NCBI RefSeq assembly: GCF_000308575.1
Contig: NZ_BAFZ01000119.1
Span: 243,225 to 307,224, forward strand
Source of the DNA: Nocardia exalbida NBRC 100660
GTDB lineage: Bacteria; Actinomycetota; Actinomycetes; Mycobacteriales; Mycobacteriaceae
Reading direction: 5' to 3'
DNA: 64,000 nucleotides
Shown: positions 38,506-47,321 of the stretch, in pieces
How the letters are laid out: each line of letters opens with the position of its first letter
Numbering within the stretch: position 1 is the first letter of the stretch
Made by a program: the position numbers and the translations under genes
The notes under the pieces: generated by a model
The model's input: only the letters and a program-made list of their open reading frames with translations
Told to the model about the DNA's origin: nothing
The model's database searches: none

Positions 38506-40341
38506 ATGGGTCACTACAAGAGCAACGTCCGCGACCTGGAGTTCAACCTCTTCGAGGTCCTCGGCCTCGGGTCGATCCTGGACAGTGGCGCCTACGGCGA
38601 TCTCGACACGGACACCGTGAAGGAGATGCTCAACGAGGTGCGGCGCCTCGCCGAGGGTCCGCTCGGTGAATCGTTCGCCGATGCCGACCGCAACCCGCCG
38701 GTCTTCGATCCCGCGACCCACACCGTCGCGCTGCCCGAGTCCTTCAAGAAGAGCTACCGCACCCTGCAGGACGGCGGCTGGGACCGGCTGGGCATCGCCG
38801 AGGAGCTGGGCGGCCTGCCGATCCCGCGCGCGGCCTACTGGGCCGTCGCCGAGCTGATCCTGGGCGCGCAGCCCGCCGCCTTCATGTACGCCGCGGGCCC
38901 CGGCTTCGCGAACATCTTCTACAACAACGCCACCGAAGAGCAGAAGGGCTGGGCGAAGATCGCCGCCGAGCAGGGCTGGGGCGCCACCATGGTGCTGACC
39001 GAGCCCGATGCCGGTTCCGACGTCGGCGCGGGCCGGACCAAGGCGATCAAGCAGGAGGACGGCTCCTGGCACATCGAGGGCGTCAAGCGGTTCATCACCT
39101 CCGCCGACTCCGATGACCTGTTCCCGAACATCATGCACTTGGTGCTGGCCCGCCCCGAGGGCGCCGGACCGGGCACCAAGGGCCTGTCGCTGTTCTTCGT
39201 GCCGAAGTTCCACTTCGACCACGAGACCGGCGAGCTGGGCGAGCGCAACGGCGTCTTCGTCACCAATGTCGAGCACAAGATGGGCCTGAAGGTCTCGGCC
39301 ACCTGTGAGGTCACCTTCGGTGGCCACGGCATCCCGGCCAAGGGCTGGCTGGTCGGCGAGGTGCACAACGGCATCGCGCAGATGTTCGATGTCATCGAGC
39401 ACGCTCGGATGATGGTGGGCACCAAGGCCATCGCGACCCTGTCGACCGGTTACCTGAACGCGCGGGACTACGCCAAGGAGCGGGTCCAGGGCGCCGACCT
39501 GACCAAGATGACCGACAAGGCCGCGCCCCGCGTGTCCATCACCCACCACCCGGACGTCCGTCGTTCGCTGGCCACCCAGAAGGCGTACGCCGAGGGCCTG
39601 CGCGCGGTGTACCTCTACACCGCCGCCCACCAGAACGCCGATGTGGCCCAGCTGGTTTCCGGCGCCGACGCGGATCTGGCCGCGCGAGTCAACGACCTGC
39701 TGCTGCCGATCGTCAAGGGTGTCGGCTCGGAGCGGGCCTACCAGTACCTGACCGAGTCGCTGCAGACCCTCGGTGGTTCCGGCTTCCTGCAGGACTACCC
39801 GATCGAGCAGTACATCCGCGACGCGAAGATCGACTCGCTCTACGAAGGCACCACCGCCATCCAGGCGCAGGACTTCTTCTTCCGCAAGATCGCCCGCGAC
39901 CGTGGCGTCGCACTGGCCCACGTGGCCGGTCAGGTGCAGAAGTTCATCGACGCCGAGGCGGGCAACGGCCGCCTGAAGGGCGAGCGCAAGCTGCTGGCCA
40001 CCGCGCTGGAGGACGTGCAGGCCATGGCCGCCACGCTCACCGGCCACCTGATGGGCGCCCAGGAGCAGCCGAGCGAGCTGTACAAGGTCGGCCTCGGTTC
40101 GGTGCGCTTCCTGCTCTCCGTCGGCGACCTGCTGATCGGCTGGCAGCTGCTGCGTCAGGCCGAGGTCGCCATCGCGGCCCTCGACAACGGCGCGACCGGC
40201 GCGGACGAGGCGTTCTACAACGGCAAGATCGCGGTCGCGCAGTTCTTCGCCCGCAACGTCCTGCCGGAGCTGACCGCCACCCGCGCGGTGCTGTCCAACC
40301 TGGACAACGACATCATGGAGCTGGACGAAGCCGCGTTCTGA
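38506..40341 (+). CDS. fadE5: acyl-CoA dehydrogenase FadE5-type
   Basis: A 611-aa enzyme, longer than ordinary acyl-CoA dehydrogenases, as expected for FadE5/AidB-like proteins with an extra C-terminal domain. It starts MGHYKSNVRDLEFNLFEVLGLGSIL. The central domain has MVLTEPDAGSDVGAGRTKAIKQEDGSWHIEGVKRFITSADSDD. The catalytic glutamate is Glu447 in DSLYEGTTAIQAQDFFFRKI. FadE5 oxidises a broad range of saturated acyl-CoAs in mycobacteria. Downstream is a perfect 16-bp terminator. Its promoter region contains two operator-like sites, one of which is shared with fadA2/fabG4. Confidence 0.95.
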   Translation: MGHYKSNVRDLEFNLFEVLGLGSILDSGAYGDLDTDTVKEMLNEVRRLAEGPLGESFADADRNPPVFDPATHTVALPESFKKSYRTLQDGGWDRLGIAEELGGLPIPRAAYWAVAELILGAQPAAFMYAAGPGFANIFYNNATEEQKGWAKIAAEQGWGATMVLTEPDAGSDVGAGRTKAIKQEDGSWHIEGVKRFITSADSDDLFPNIMHLVLARPEGAGPGTKGLSLFFVPKFHFDHETGELGERNGVFVTNVEHKMGLKVSATCEVTFGGHGIPAKGWLVGEVHNGIAQMFDVIEHARMMVGTKAIATLSTGYLNARDYAKERVQGADLTKMTDKAAPRVSITHHPDVRRSLATQKAYAEGLRAVYLYTAAHQNADVAQLVSGADADLAARVNDLLLPIVKGVGSERAYQYLTESLQTLGGSGFLQDYPIEQYIRDAKIDSLYEGTTAIQAQDFFFRKIARDRGVALAHVAGQVQKFIDAEAGNGRLKGERKLLATALEDVQAMAATLTGHLMGAQEQPSELYKVGLGSVRFLLSVGDLLIGWQLLRQAEVAIAALDNGATGADEAFYNGKIAVAQFFARNVLPELTATRAVLSNLDNDIMELDEAAF

Positions 40342-40357
40342 CGCTCCGCGATACGGC

Positions 40358-40390
40358 ACAACGGCCCGGAGATCATCTCCGGGCCGTTGT
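40358..40390. terminator. perfect 16-bp hairpin after fadE5
   Basis: ACAACGGCCCGGAGAT (40358-40373) pairs with ATCTCCGGGCCGTTGT (40375-40390). The stem leads with a weak CGTCTAGATTTG tail and starts 17 bp after the fadE5 stop. Confidence 0.8.
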
Positions 40391-40532
40391 CGTCTAGATT
40401 TGTCGTTTCGTGACGTTCGATCACCGCTCGACGCCGATCCTCTCCGGTAGATTGCGTGCTCCCGGGGGGCAGCAGGAACCTCCCTCTTCACACGGTTCGA
40501 CACGAGAATTGTCGGCAGAGGTGCCCGAGGTG

Positions 40533-41282
40533 ACGCGCAACGCAACTGGCATCGGCGCTTATCTGCGCGAACGACGCCTCGCCGCGGGGCTCCCGGCCGC
40601 CCATCTCGCCCAGCGCGCCGGCCTTACCGAAGCGGTGCTGGAACAGGTCGAAACAGGCGCGGTGGCACCTGATCACGCCTTGCTCCAGCAGTTGTTCGAC
40701 GCGCTCGAGGTGCCGATCTGGTACCGCAAGCACATCGTCGTGCTGACCTTGCCGAGCTTTTTCACGGCCGCCTACGGCCCCGGTCCCGACGCGCCGACTC
40801 CGGACGACCGTGCCGACCTGCACAGCCTCCCCGACCCGGCCTGCTACCAGCGGATGCCGACGCAGGATCTGGTGGAGGCCAACTCCGCCTACGAACGCGC
40901 CTTCCCGGGGGCGGTCGCCCGGGGAAACGTACTGGAGTGGATGTTCCTCGACGCGGCGGCTCGGCGGGTGATGGTGGAGTGGGCCGTGGAGGCGCACCTG
41001 CTCGTCGACGCCTTCCGCATTCTTTCCCCGCTCGCCCCGCGCGAGCGCGTGGAGCAGATCGCCGAACGCTGCCGCCGCTCCCCCGATTGGGACCGTATGT
41101 GGACCACCGAAGTGCGCGCCGCGGACATCCCCCGCCGCAGCTTGCAGGTGCGTGACCTAGCCACGCGCCGGATCCGCTCGATGAGCATGCGGGTCTACAG
41201 CCCCGAACTCCCGGAACGGCCGTGGTGGCTCTACCGGCTGGTGACGATCGGCCGAACGCGCGGAGCACACGCGTCGATGTAG
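40533..41282 (+). CDS. XRE-family regulator with MmyB-like ligand-binding domain
   Basis: From GTG 40533 the product is 249 aa; a longer reading from GTG 40410 adds 41 low-complexity residues and lies close to the fadE5 terminator. The N-terminal helix-turn-helix is IGAYLRERRLAAGLPAAHLAQRAGLTEAVLEQVETGAVAP. The C-terminal PAS-like MmyB domain follows: YRKHIVVLTLPSFFTAA, DLVEANSAYERAFPGAVARGNVLEWMFLDAAARRVMVEWAVEAHLLVDAFRI, and WTTEVRAADIPRRSLQVRDL. Such regulators bind unknown fatty or aromatic ligands. Nothing shows whether it controls fadE5 or the DUF4185 gene beside it. Confidence 0.8.
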   Translation, partial: TRNATGIGAYLRERRLAAGLPAAHLAQRAGLTEAVLEQVETGAVAPDHALLQQLFDALEVPIWYRKHIVVLTLPSFFTAAYGPGPDAPTPDDRADLHSLPDPACYQRMPTQDLVEANSAYERAFPGAVARGNVLEWMFLDAAARRVMVEWAVEAHLLVDAFRILSPLAPRERVEQIAERCRRSPDWDRMWTTEVRAADIPRRSLQVRDLATRRIRSMSMRVYSPELPERPWWLYRLVTIGRTRGAHASM

Positions 41283-41319
41283 GCGACAGCGGGGCGGCCG
41301 GCGGGCAGAATGACCAAGC

Positions 41320-42405
41320 ATGACCCGATCGCTGTCCGCCCTCGCCCGAACCGGCGCGCTCGCCGCGATCCTCGCGCTGGCCGCGGCCGCGCCCGCCGGA
41401 GCCGACCCGAACAACGTCATCCCCATCCCGGCGCTCAACGGCATTCACGGCCTGCCCGAGCTGCCCGGGCCTACCGAAGCGGTTTACCAGGTCACGGGCA
41501 TGGACAGCCCGAATCGCACGCAGAGCGTCAACGTGCTCGGCACCGACCTCGGCATCATGTGGGACGACGGCAACGGCCGGATGATCACCGCCTTCGGCGA
41601 CAGCGCCGGCATCGGCGTACCCAACCTCCTCGCGGGCAGCATCTGGGCCTGGACCAGCAACGTGCTGTTCCGCAGCTCCACCCACGACCCGGCCGCGGGC
41701 ATCGTCTTCGACGATGTGGTCCCGAACCCGTTGCCCAGCCCGAAGATTCCCGGCATCGAGATCAGCCTCATCCCCACGGCGGGCATCTCGGTGGGCGGAG
41801 TGCAGTACATGAGCATGATGTCGGTGCGCGAATGGGGTGATCACGGGAAGTGGCACACCAACTTCTCCACCCTGGCCTCCTCCGGTGACGGCGGCAGCAC
41901 CTGGACGCAGCTCACCCACACGCGCCGCGCCAACGTCGACGGCCACGAGAACTTCCAGCAGAACGCCTTCCTGAAAGCGGGCGGCTACGTCTACCGCTAC
42001 GGCACGCCCGCGGGACGCGACAATCCCGGATTCGTCTCCCGCGCGAAGGAATCCGATATCGCGAATATCGATGCCTACGAATACTGGGACGGCAAGGAGT
42101 GGAAGCCCACCGACGCCAAGACCGCGGCCCCGATCGTCGGTGGCGTCGCCGAACTGTCGGTGATGTGGAACGAATACCTGGGGCAGTACGTCATGTCGAC
42201 CACCGATCCGGCCAACAACGTCGTCCTGCGCACCGCGCCCGCTCCCGAAGGGCCGTGGAGCGAACCCCGCGTCCTCATCGACGCCCGTTCCCTTCCCACC
42301 GCCTACGCACCCATGATCTTCCCTTACCAGACCGGCCGCGATCTCTACTTCCTGGTCACCCAGCACACCCAGTACAACGTTCTGCTGATGCGGACGCCGT
42401 TGTGA
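41320..42405 (+). CDS. secreted DUF4185 protein, paralogue of 34274 (GH183-like)
   Basis: A 361-aa protein with a signal peptide (MTRSLSALARTGALAAILAL, then AAAAPAGA). The mature part is a DUF4185 domain closely similar to the gene at 34274: VTGMDSPNRTQSVNVLGTDLGIMWDDGNGRMITAFGD, AGISVGGVQYMSMMSVREWGDHGKWHTNFS, and GVAELSVMWNEYLGQYVMSTTD. The two differ mainly in the loop after the signal and near the middle, so they are a recent or selected duplication. DUF4185 enzymes have been described as endo-D-arabinanases. It is secreted or wall-associated. It stands between the MmyB-type regulator and the VanW gene, and its end converges on VanW. Confidence 0.85.
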   Translation: MTRSLSALARTGALAAILALAAAAPAGADPNNVIPIPALNGIHGLPELPGPTEAVYQVTGMDSPNRTQSVNVLGTDLGIMWDDGNGRMITAFGDSAGIGVPNLLAGSIWAWTSNVLFRSSTHDPAAGIVFDDVVPNPLPSPKIPGIEISLIPTAGISVGGVQYMSMMSVREWGDHGKWHTNFSTLASSGDGGSTWTQLTHTRRANVDGHENFQQNAFLKAGGYVYRYGTPAGRDNPGFVSRAKESDIANIDAYEYWDGKEWKPTDAKTAAPIVGGVAELSVMWNEYLGQYVMSTTDPANNVVLRTAPAPEGPWSEPRVLIDARSLPTAYAPMIFPYQTGRDLYFLVTQHTQYNVLLMRTPL

Positions 42406-42476
42406 GGAAGCCGGAATCCGTCCTGTTCGAGGCGTGAGAGGACGGACTCGCTAATCGTGGCTGAGCGGCTGTTCGC

Positions 42477-44375
42477 TCACTCGCACTTCACCACCGGGAT
42501 CGGGTCGTACTTCACCGTGCGGGTCTTGCGGGAGACTTCGCGGCCGGTTTTGCGGTCGGTGATGACGCGGGTGTCGGAGATGGTGAAGCCGGGGGCGCCT
42601 TCGGAAGCGATGCAGTCCTTGCCCTTGGGCAAGGTGACGGTGGTGGGTTCGGTCGGTTTGGTCTTCTCACCCGTGATGGATTCGACGTCGACCGTCTTGG
42701 TCCCCCACAGGCGGACGGTGATGTCGGAGTCGGTCGCGAACGTCTCGATGTAGATGCCGGTCTGGGTGTTGTTCCGGAATTTCAGGTCGATCGCGCCGTC
42801 GAAGACGGTGGCTTCGCGGGCGGCGGGGTAACGGGAGATGTAGTAGCTGTGCTCGGTGTGGCCCGCGTCCTCGAGACCGGCGAAATACGCCGCGTTGTAG
42901 AGCGTGGTGGCGAACTGGCTGATGCCGCCGCCGACCGCGGTGCTGGGACGGCCGTGGTCGATGATGCCGGATTCGACATATCCCTCGGCGGTACCGCGCG
43001 GGCCGGTGAAATCGTTGAGCGAGAACGTGTCTCCCGGCTTCACGATCGCGCCGTCGACCTTCCTGGCCACGGTGCGGATATTGACGCCGGAGGGACCGCT
43101 GAACCCGCTGGTGGTGAACGATCCGACGGTCTCGATCACGCCGAGGCCCTGCGCGGCCTCGGTGGTCAGTTTCGGTTCGATCCGCTCGTAGACCACCTGC
43201 GCGGTCCGCTCGCCCGGTGCGGTCAGCAGCGCGGTGAACTGTTCGAAAGTCTTCGGCCAGTTGATCTTGTCTCCGACCACGGCGGGAACGACCGACGGCT
43301 TGCCGCCGGACACCGCGAAAGTCGCGTCCTTCGGCTCGACTTCGGTGCTGGCCAGCTGCGGCGCGAGCAGACCGATCGCGGCGTCCTGATTCACCGAGAC
43401 GGCGAGACCGCCCTGCCCGTCCGGCCCGAAGGCCAGGACGGACGCGATCTGCTGGGGGTCGAGCCGCCCCGCACCGCCTTTGCCCGCGAACGCGATCGGC
43501 GTCCGCACAGCGGGCTGAGCGATCTCGCGCAGGGCTTTGTCCACCGCCTCCGGACGCACCTGCAACGGCGCGGGGACAACGGGCAGGTCCACCGTAGTCC
43601 CGGTGATCCACCGGTCGGCCAATTCCGTACGCGCGGCGGCGATGTCGAGGACCCGGCCCGGAACGGGAGGCACCGCAACGGGTACGGCCTTGTCGAAGGT
43701 GATGGTGCCGTCGACCGAGGCCCGGTCGTACACCCGCAACTCGGTGAGCTGACGATCCAGCGCCGGTTCGTCGATCGCGCTGACGATCGACACCTCGCGC
43801 GTGGTGAAGACGGAGGCGAGCCGGGTGAACGGGTTGAGCGGCTGCGAGCCGATCCGCGACCAGGTGGCGTCCCAGTCCACGGCCAGCCCGGCGGCGCTCG
43901 GCACCATGCGGGTCTGCACGTCGCCGATGCGCAGCGGCAGCTCCCTGGCCGCCCTCGGGTCGAGTTCGGCGCGCAGGCGGGCGTCGGCGGCGGAGGTGTC
44001 CATGCCGCCCACGTCGACACCCGCGACGACGGTGCCGCGCGGTACCTCACCCGAGGAAAGCATCAGGTCGACCACGTAGCCGAGCCCCGCGACCGCCAAT
44101 ACGGCGCCGACCGCGATACCCACCCGGCGCACGAGCGCGCTGTCCAAGCGCTTCGGCGGCGGGGTGGAGATCGGACGCCGCGCGGACGCGCGACGGGGTG
44201 CCGGGGGCGCGGGCCTGCGCGGAGTAGCTTGTAGGGGCTGCGTGGGCTGCGCGTCGCCGCTCCATGCGACCGACCGGTCCGATTCCGGAGGTCGCTCCGC
44301 CCCGAGGAGCTGGCGCCATCCGACTTCGCCACCAGCATGTGGGCCGCGTCCTCCGGTGCTCGGCTGGCTCGTCAC
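42477..44375 (-). CDS. VanW-family protein with N-terminal membrane anchor
   Basis: A 632-aa protein from GTG 44375; GGGGAGGA seven bases upstream makes this the best start. A cytoplasmic Pro/Arg-rich N-terminus of about 75 residues precedes one membrane helix (RRVGIAVGAVLAVAGLGYVVDLML). The outer part has two putative peptidoglycan-binding domains in the middle (AVDWDATWSRIGSQPLNPF, and DKINWPKTFEQFTALLTAPGERTAQVV). The VanW domain follows: FSLNDFTGPRGTAEGYVESGIIDHGRPSTAVGGGISQFATTLYNAAYFAGLEDAGHTEHSYYISRYPAAREATV. It acts in wall homeostasis by an unknown mechanism; vancomycin resistance is not implied. It is divergent from gnd. Confidence 0.92.
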   Translation of the reverse strand: MTSQPSTGGRGPHAGGEVGWRQLLGAERPPESDRSVAWSGDAQPTQPLQATPRRPAPPAPRRASARRPISTPPPKRLDSALVRRVGIAVGAVLAVAGLGYVVDLMLSSGEVPRGTVVAGVDVGGMDTSAADARLRAELDPRAARELPLRIGDVQTRMVPSAAGLAVDWDATWSRIGSQPLNPFTRLASVFTTREVSIVSAIDEPALDRQLTELRVYDRASVDGTITFDKAVPVAVPPVPGRVLDIAAARTELADRWITGTTVDLPVVPAPLQVRPEAVDKALREIAQPAVRTPIAFAGKGGAGRLDPQQIASVLAFGPDGQGGLAVSVNQDAAIGLLAPQLASTEVEPKDATFAVSGGKPSVVPAVVGDKINWPKTFEQFTALLTAPGERTAQVVYERIEPKLTTEAAQGLGVIETVGSFTTSGFSGPSGVNIRTVARKVDGAIVKPGDTFSLNDFTGPRGTAEGYVESGIIDHGRPSTAVGGGISQFATTLYNAAYFAGLEDAGHTEHSYYISRYPAAREATVFDGAIDLKFRNNTQTGIYIETFATDSDITVRLWGTKTVDVESITGEKTKPTEPTTVTLPKGKDCIASEGAPGFTISDTRVITDRKTGREVSRKTRTVKYDPIPVVKCE

Positions 44376-44690
44376 GAACCGTCCTCCCCGTTCGATTGAA
44401 TTGTGGACTCGCACCGATGCGAGCCCCCATCACGATAGTGGTCCTGCCGACAGCGATCGGCACAGCACGGACATAGCGCACATCCTGCGCAAAGAACCGG
44501 GTACTCCACACAAAGAGGCACCGCGCAGTTGCCGGGTCGGGGGTCTGGCAACTGCGCGGAGCCGACCTGTTTATCGGACCGTCGCGGGCGGCGTTACACC
44601 CGCGAGCCCGACCGTGATCGATCCCACGCGGGAGAATCGAACAGGACGATCCCGCCGCAACACTTCGCATACGCAAGGGAGATGGATGGC
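44376..44690. other. 315-bp divergent region between the VanW gene and gnd
   Basis: No gene is supported, though a TTG frame at 44529 runs into gnd without a ribosome site. The region contains the perfect 13-bp hairpin at 44521-44559, and a usable AAGGGAG ribosome site for gnd at 44675-44681. Confidence 0.6.
44521..44559. promoter_or_regulatory. perfect 13-bp stem-loop in the gnd leader region
   Basis: CCGCGCAGTTGCC (44521-44533) pairs with GGCAACTGCGCGG (44547-44559) around a 13-nt loop rich in G. There is no upstream gene on the plus strand to terminate, since the neighbour is divergent. A leader RNA element or regulator binding site is possible. Confidence 0.5.
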
Positions 44691-45719
44691 ATGCAGCTGG
44701 GAATGATCGGCCTCGGCCGGATGGGCGCGAACATCGTGCGCCGCGTCGTCGAGGCCGGGCACACCGCGGTCGGATACGAACGGCGCTCCGCCCACATCGA
44801 CGAACTGCGCGCGGAGCTCGGTGACGGCTTCCGGGGCAGCACCGATCTCACCGAGTTCGTGGGCATGCTGGAGACCCCGCGCGTGGTCTGGGTGATGATC
44901 CCGGCCGGCGCGACCGGGGCGGTGATCGAGCAGGTCGCCGAACTGCTCGAGCCGGGTGACATCGTCATCGACGGCGGCAACAGCCGCTACCACGAGGACC
45001 TCGCGCGCGCCGCGAAGCTGCGGCCCAAGGGCATCCACTACGTGGACATCGGCACCTCCGGCGGGGTGTTCGGCCGCACCCGCGGCTTCTGCCTGATGAT
45101 CGGCGGCGAGTCCGAGCCGGTGAAACACCTGGACCCGCTGCTGAAATCCATCGCGCCGGGCGTCGGGGCGGCGGAGCGGACACCGGGACGCACCGGCGAA
45201 CCGTCCACGGCCGAACTCGGTTACCTGCACTGCGGGCCCGTGGGTGCGGGTCACTTCGTGAAGATGGTGCACAACGGCATCGAGTACGGGGCGATGGCCG
45301 CCTACGCCGAAGGTTTGAACGTGCTGCGGCGAGCCAACTACGGAGCCGAGCACGCGGGCGAGTTCTCCGCGGAGGAGACGCCGCTGGAGCACCCCGAGTA
45401 CTACCAGTACGACCTCGACGTGCCGGAGATCACCGAGGTGTGGCGGCGCGGGTCGGTGGTCGCGTCCTGGTTGCTCGATCTCACCGCCGCCGCGCTGTAC
45501 GCGGACCCGAACCTGGACTCCTACAGTGGCCGGGTGTCCGATTCCGGCGAGGGCCGCTGGACGATCGATGCCGCCATCGACACCGGCGTACCCGTGCCCG
45601 TGCTGTCGTCCGCCTTGTTCGCGCGATTCTCCTCGCGGGGCGAAGCGCTGTACGCGGACAAAGTGCTCTCGGCGATGCGCAAAGCCTTCGGCGGGCACCT
45701 CGAACTGCCCGGCGAGTAG
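44691..45719 (+). CDS. gnd: 6-phosphogluconate dehydrogenase, short decarboxylating type
   Basis: A 342-aa enzyme that oxidises and decarboxylates 6-phosphogluconate to ribulose 5-phosphate, of the short (GndA/YqeC-like) form. It begins MQLGMIGLGRMGANIVRRVVEAGHTAVGYERR, with the GLGRMG cofactor loop. DIVIDGGNSRYHEDLARAAKL gives the substrate loop, then HYVDIGTSGGVFGRTRGFCLMIGGE and HCGPVGAGHFVKMVHNGIEYGAMAAYAEG with the catalytic Lys. ATG 44691 is preferred because AAGGGAG lies nine bases upstream; ATG 44682 is too close to it. It converges on fadA2. The length is about 130 residues below the classical Gnd. Confidence 0.92.
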   Translation: MQLGMIGLGRMGANIVRRVVEAGHTAVGYERRSAHIDELRAELGDGFRGSTDLTEFVGMLETPRVVWVMIPAGATGAVIEQVAELLEPGDIVIDGGNSRYHEDLARAAKLRPKGIHYVDIGTSGGVFGRTRGFCLMIGGESEPVKHLDPLLKSIAPGVGAAERTPGRTGEPSTAELGYLHCGPVGAGHFVKMVHNGIEYGAMAAYAEGLNVLRRANYGAEHAGEFSAEETPLEHPEYYQYDLDVPEITEVWRRGSVVASWLLDLTAAALYADPNLDSYSGRVSDSGEGRWTIDAAIDTGVPVPVLSSALFARFSSRGEALYADKVLSAMRKAFGGHLELPGE

Positions 45720-45727
45720 GCGAAACG

Positions 45728-45767
45728 CGAAGGTGGTCCGGCCGGAAATCCGATCGGACCACCTTCG
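45728..45767. terminator. 13-bp perfect hairpin between gnd and fadA2
   Basis: CGAAGGTGGTCCG (45728-45740) pairs with CGGACCACCTTCG (45755-45767) around a 14-nt loop. It lies between convergent gene ends and can serve both. Confidence 0.75.
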
Positions 45768-45789
45768 TGGTGTGCGACTACGCCCGCGG

Positions 45790-47112
45790 TCAGCGCTCCA
45801 GGATGGCGACCACGCCTTGGCCGCCCGCGGCGCAGATGGAGATCAGCGCGCGGCCGGAGCCCTTCTCGGCCAGCATTTTCGCGGTGGAGGCGACGATACG
45901 GCCGCCGGTCGCGGCGAAGGGGTGGCCCGCGGCCAGCGACGAGCCGTTGACGTTGAGCTTGCTGCGATCGATCGACCCGAGCGCGCCGTCGAGGCCGAGG
46001 CGCTCCTTGCAGTAGGCGTCGGACTCCCACGCGGCCAGGGTGGCCAGCACCACCGAGGCGAACGCCTCGTGGATCTCGTAGTAGTCGAAGTCCTGCAGAG
46101 TCAGGCCGTTGCGGGCGAGCAGGCGCGGCACCGCGTAGGTCGGCGCCATCAGCAGGCCGTCGGGGCCGTGGATGTAGTCGACCGCGGCGACCTCGCTGTC
46201 GACCAGGTGGGCCAGCACGGGCAGCTTGTGCTCGGCGGCCCACTCCTCGCTGGACAGCAGCACCGCGGAGGCGCCGTCGGTCAGCGGGGTGGAGTTGCCC
46301 GCGGTCATGGTCGCGTCGCCCGCCTTGACCCCGAAGACCGGCTTCAGCGTCGCCAGCTTCTCGATCGAGGAGTTCGGGCGCAGGTTGTCGTCCCGGGTGA
46401 GGCCGAGGAACGGCGTGATCAGATCGTCGAAGAAGCCGCGGTCGTAGGCGGCCGCCATGTTCTTGTGCGACAGGTAGGCCAGCTCGTCCTGCGCCTCGCG
46501 CGGAACACCGAACTCCTTGGCGGTGATGGCGGCGTGCTCACCCATGGACAAGCCGGTGCGCGGCTCGGCGTTGCGCGGGATCTCGATGCCGAGCATGCTC
46601 GGGCGCAGCTGGCCGACCAGCTTGAGGCGGTCCTTGCCGGTCTTGGCGCGGTTGGCGTCGAGCATCCACTCGCGCATGCCCTCGCTCACCCCGATCGGAG
46701 CGTCGGAGGTGGTGTCGGTGCCGCCGCCGACACCGGCTTCGATCCGGCCCGCGGCGATCGCGTCACCGACGGTGACGATCGCCTGCAGTCCGGTGCCGCA
46801 GGCCAGTTGCAGGTCGTGCGCCGGGGTGTAGGGGCTCAGCTTGCTACCGAGCACGCTCTCCCGGATCAGGCCGTGCTCGCCGACCCGCTTCAGCACGGCG
46901 CCCCCGACGACCATGCCGAGCCGCTCGCCCTGCAGGCCGAAACGGCTGACCAGCCCGTCCAGCGCGGCGGTGAACATGTCCTGGTTGGAGGCGCGGGCGT
47001 ACGCCTTGTCGGAGCGAGCGAACGGAATCCGGTTGCCACCCACGATCGCGACCGGACGGGTGGTCTTACCGGTCTTGGCGGTGCTCTTCGCCGAACGGGC
47101 TTTGCTAGTCAC
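45790..47112 (-). CDS. fadA2: acetyl-CoA acyltransferase FadA2
   Basis: A 440-aa thiolase, matching the usual length of FadA2. Start GTG 47112 has GGAGA six bases upstream. The N-terminal active-site cysteine is in DLQLACGTGLQAIVTVGDAI. C-terminal catalytic segments are YYEIHEAFASVVLATLAAW, SLAAGHPFAATGGRIVASTAKML, and ISICAAGGQGVVAI with the second Cys. It joins or cleaves 3-ketoacyl-CoA in the cytoplasm. It is divergent from fabG4, sharing a 209-bp region that holds a 32-bp perfect palindrome. In M. tuberculosis the same gene pair (Rv0243 and Rv0242c) also shares such a region. Confidence 0.94.
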   Translation of the reverse strand: MTSKARSAKSTAKTGKTTRPVAIVGGNRIPFARSDKAYARASNQDMFTAALDGLVSRFGLQGERLGMVVGGAVLKRVGEHGLIRESVLGSKLSPYTPAHDLQLACGTGLQAIVTVGDAIAAGRIEAGVGGGTDTTSDAPIGVSEGMREWMLDANRAKTGKDRLKLVGQLRPSMLGIEIPRNAEPRTGLSMGEHAAITAKEFGVPREAQDELAYLSHKNMAAAYDRGFFDDLITPFLGLTRDDNLRPNSSIEKLATLKPVFGVKAGDATMTAGNSTPLTDGASAVLLSSEEWAAEHKLPVLAHLVDSEVAAVDYIHGPDGLLMAPTYAVPRLLARNGLTLQDFDYYEIHEAFASVVLATLAAWESDAYCKERLGLDGALGSIDRSKLNVNGSSLAAGHPFAATGGRIVASTAKMLAEKGSGRALISICAAGGQGVVAILER

Positions 47113-47202
47113 TCGAGTCTCCAAGGTCTCGTGGATGGATGTCCCGGCGGCCCGGTCGAGCGCGGACATTCCGCACTGCTCGGCGCCCCGTCGCGGTTGT
47201 TT

Positions 47203-47234
47203 ACATTAAACTTACTCTGGAGTAAGTTTAATGT
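47203..47234. promoter_or_regulatory. 32-bp perfect palindrome between fadA2 and fabG4
   Basis: ACATTAAACTTACTC (47203-47217) and GAGTAAGTTTAATGT (47220-47234) are exact inverted copies around TG. Each side also carries an outward TTTAAT that could be a -10, so one dimer or dimer pair could control both promoters. A similar TTACTC-CA-AGGTAA site precedes the TetR gene at 51010. Confidence 0.85.
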
Positions 47235-47321
47235 CGATACGTACCCCCGCAAAAGTGCGCCAGCCAACCATGCCGGGGCGACCCCAGACCCGAGAGACAG
47301 AACTCAGAAAAGGTAGGAATA

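Noticed and set aside
42477..44375. Vancomycin resistance from VanW
   Set aside because: VanW-family proteins are widespread in actinobacteria without van clusters, and no vanHAX genes are present.
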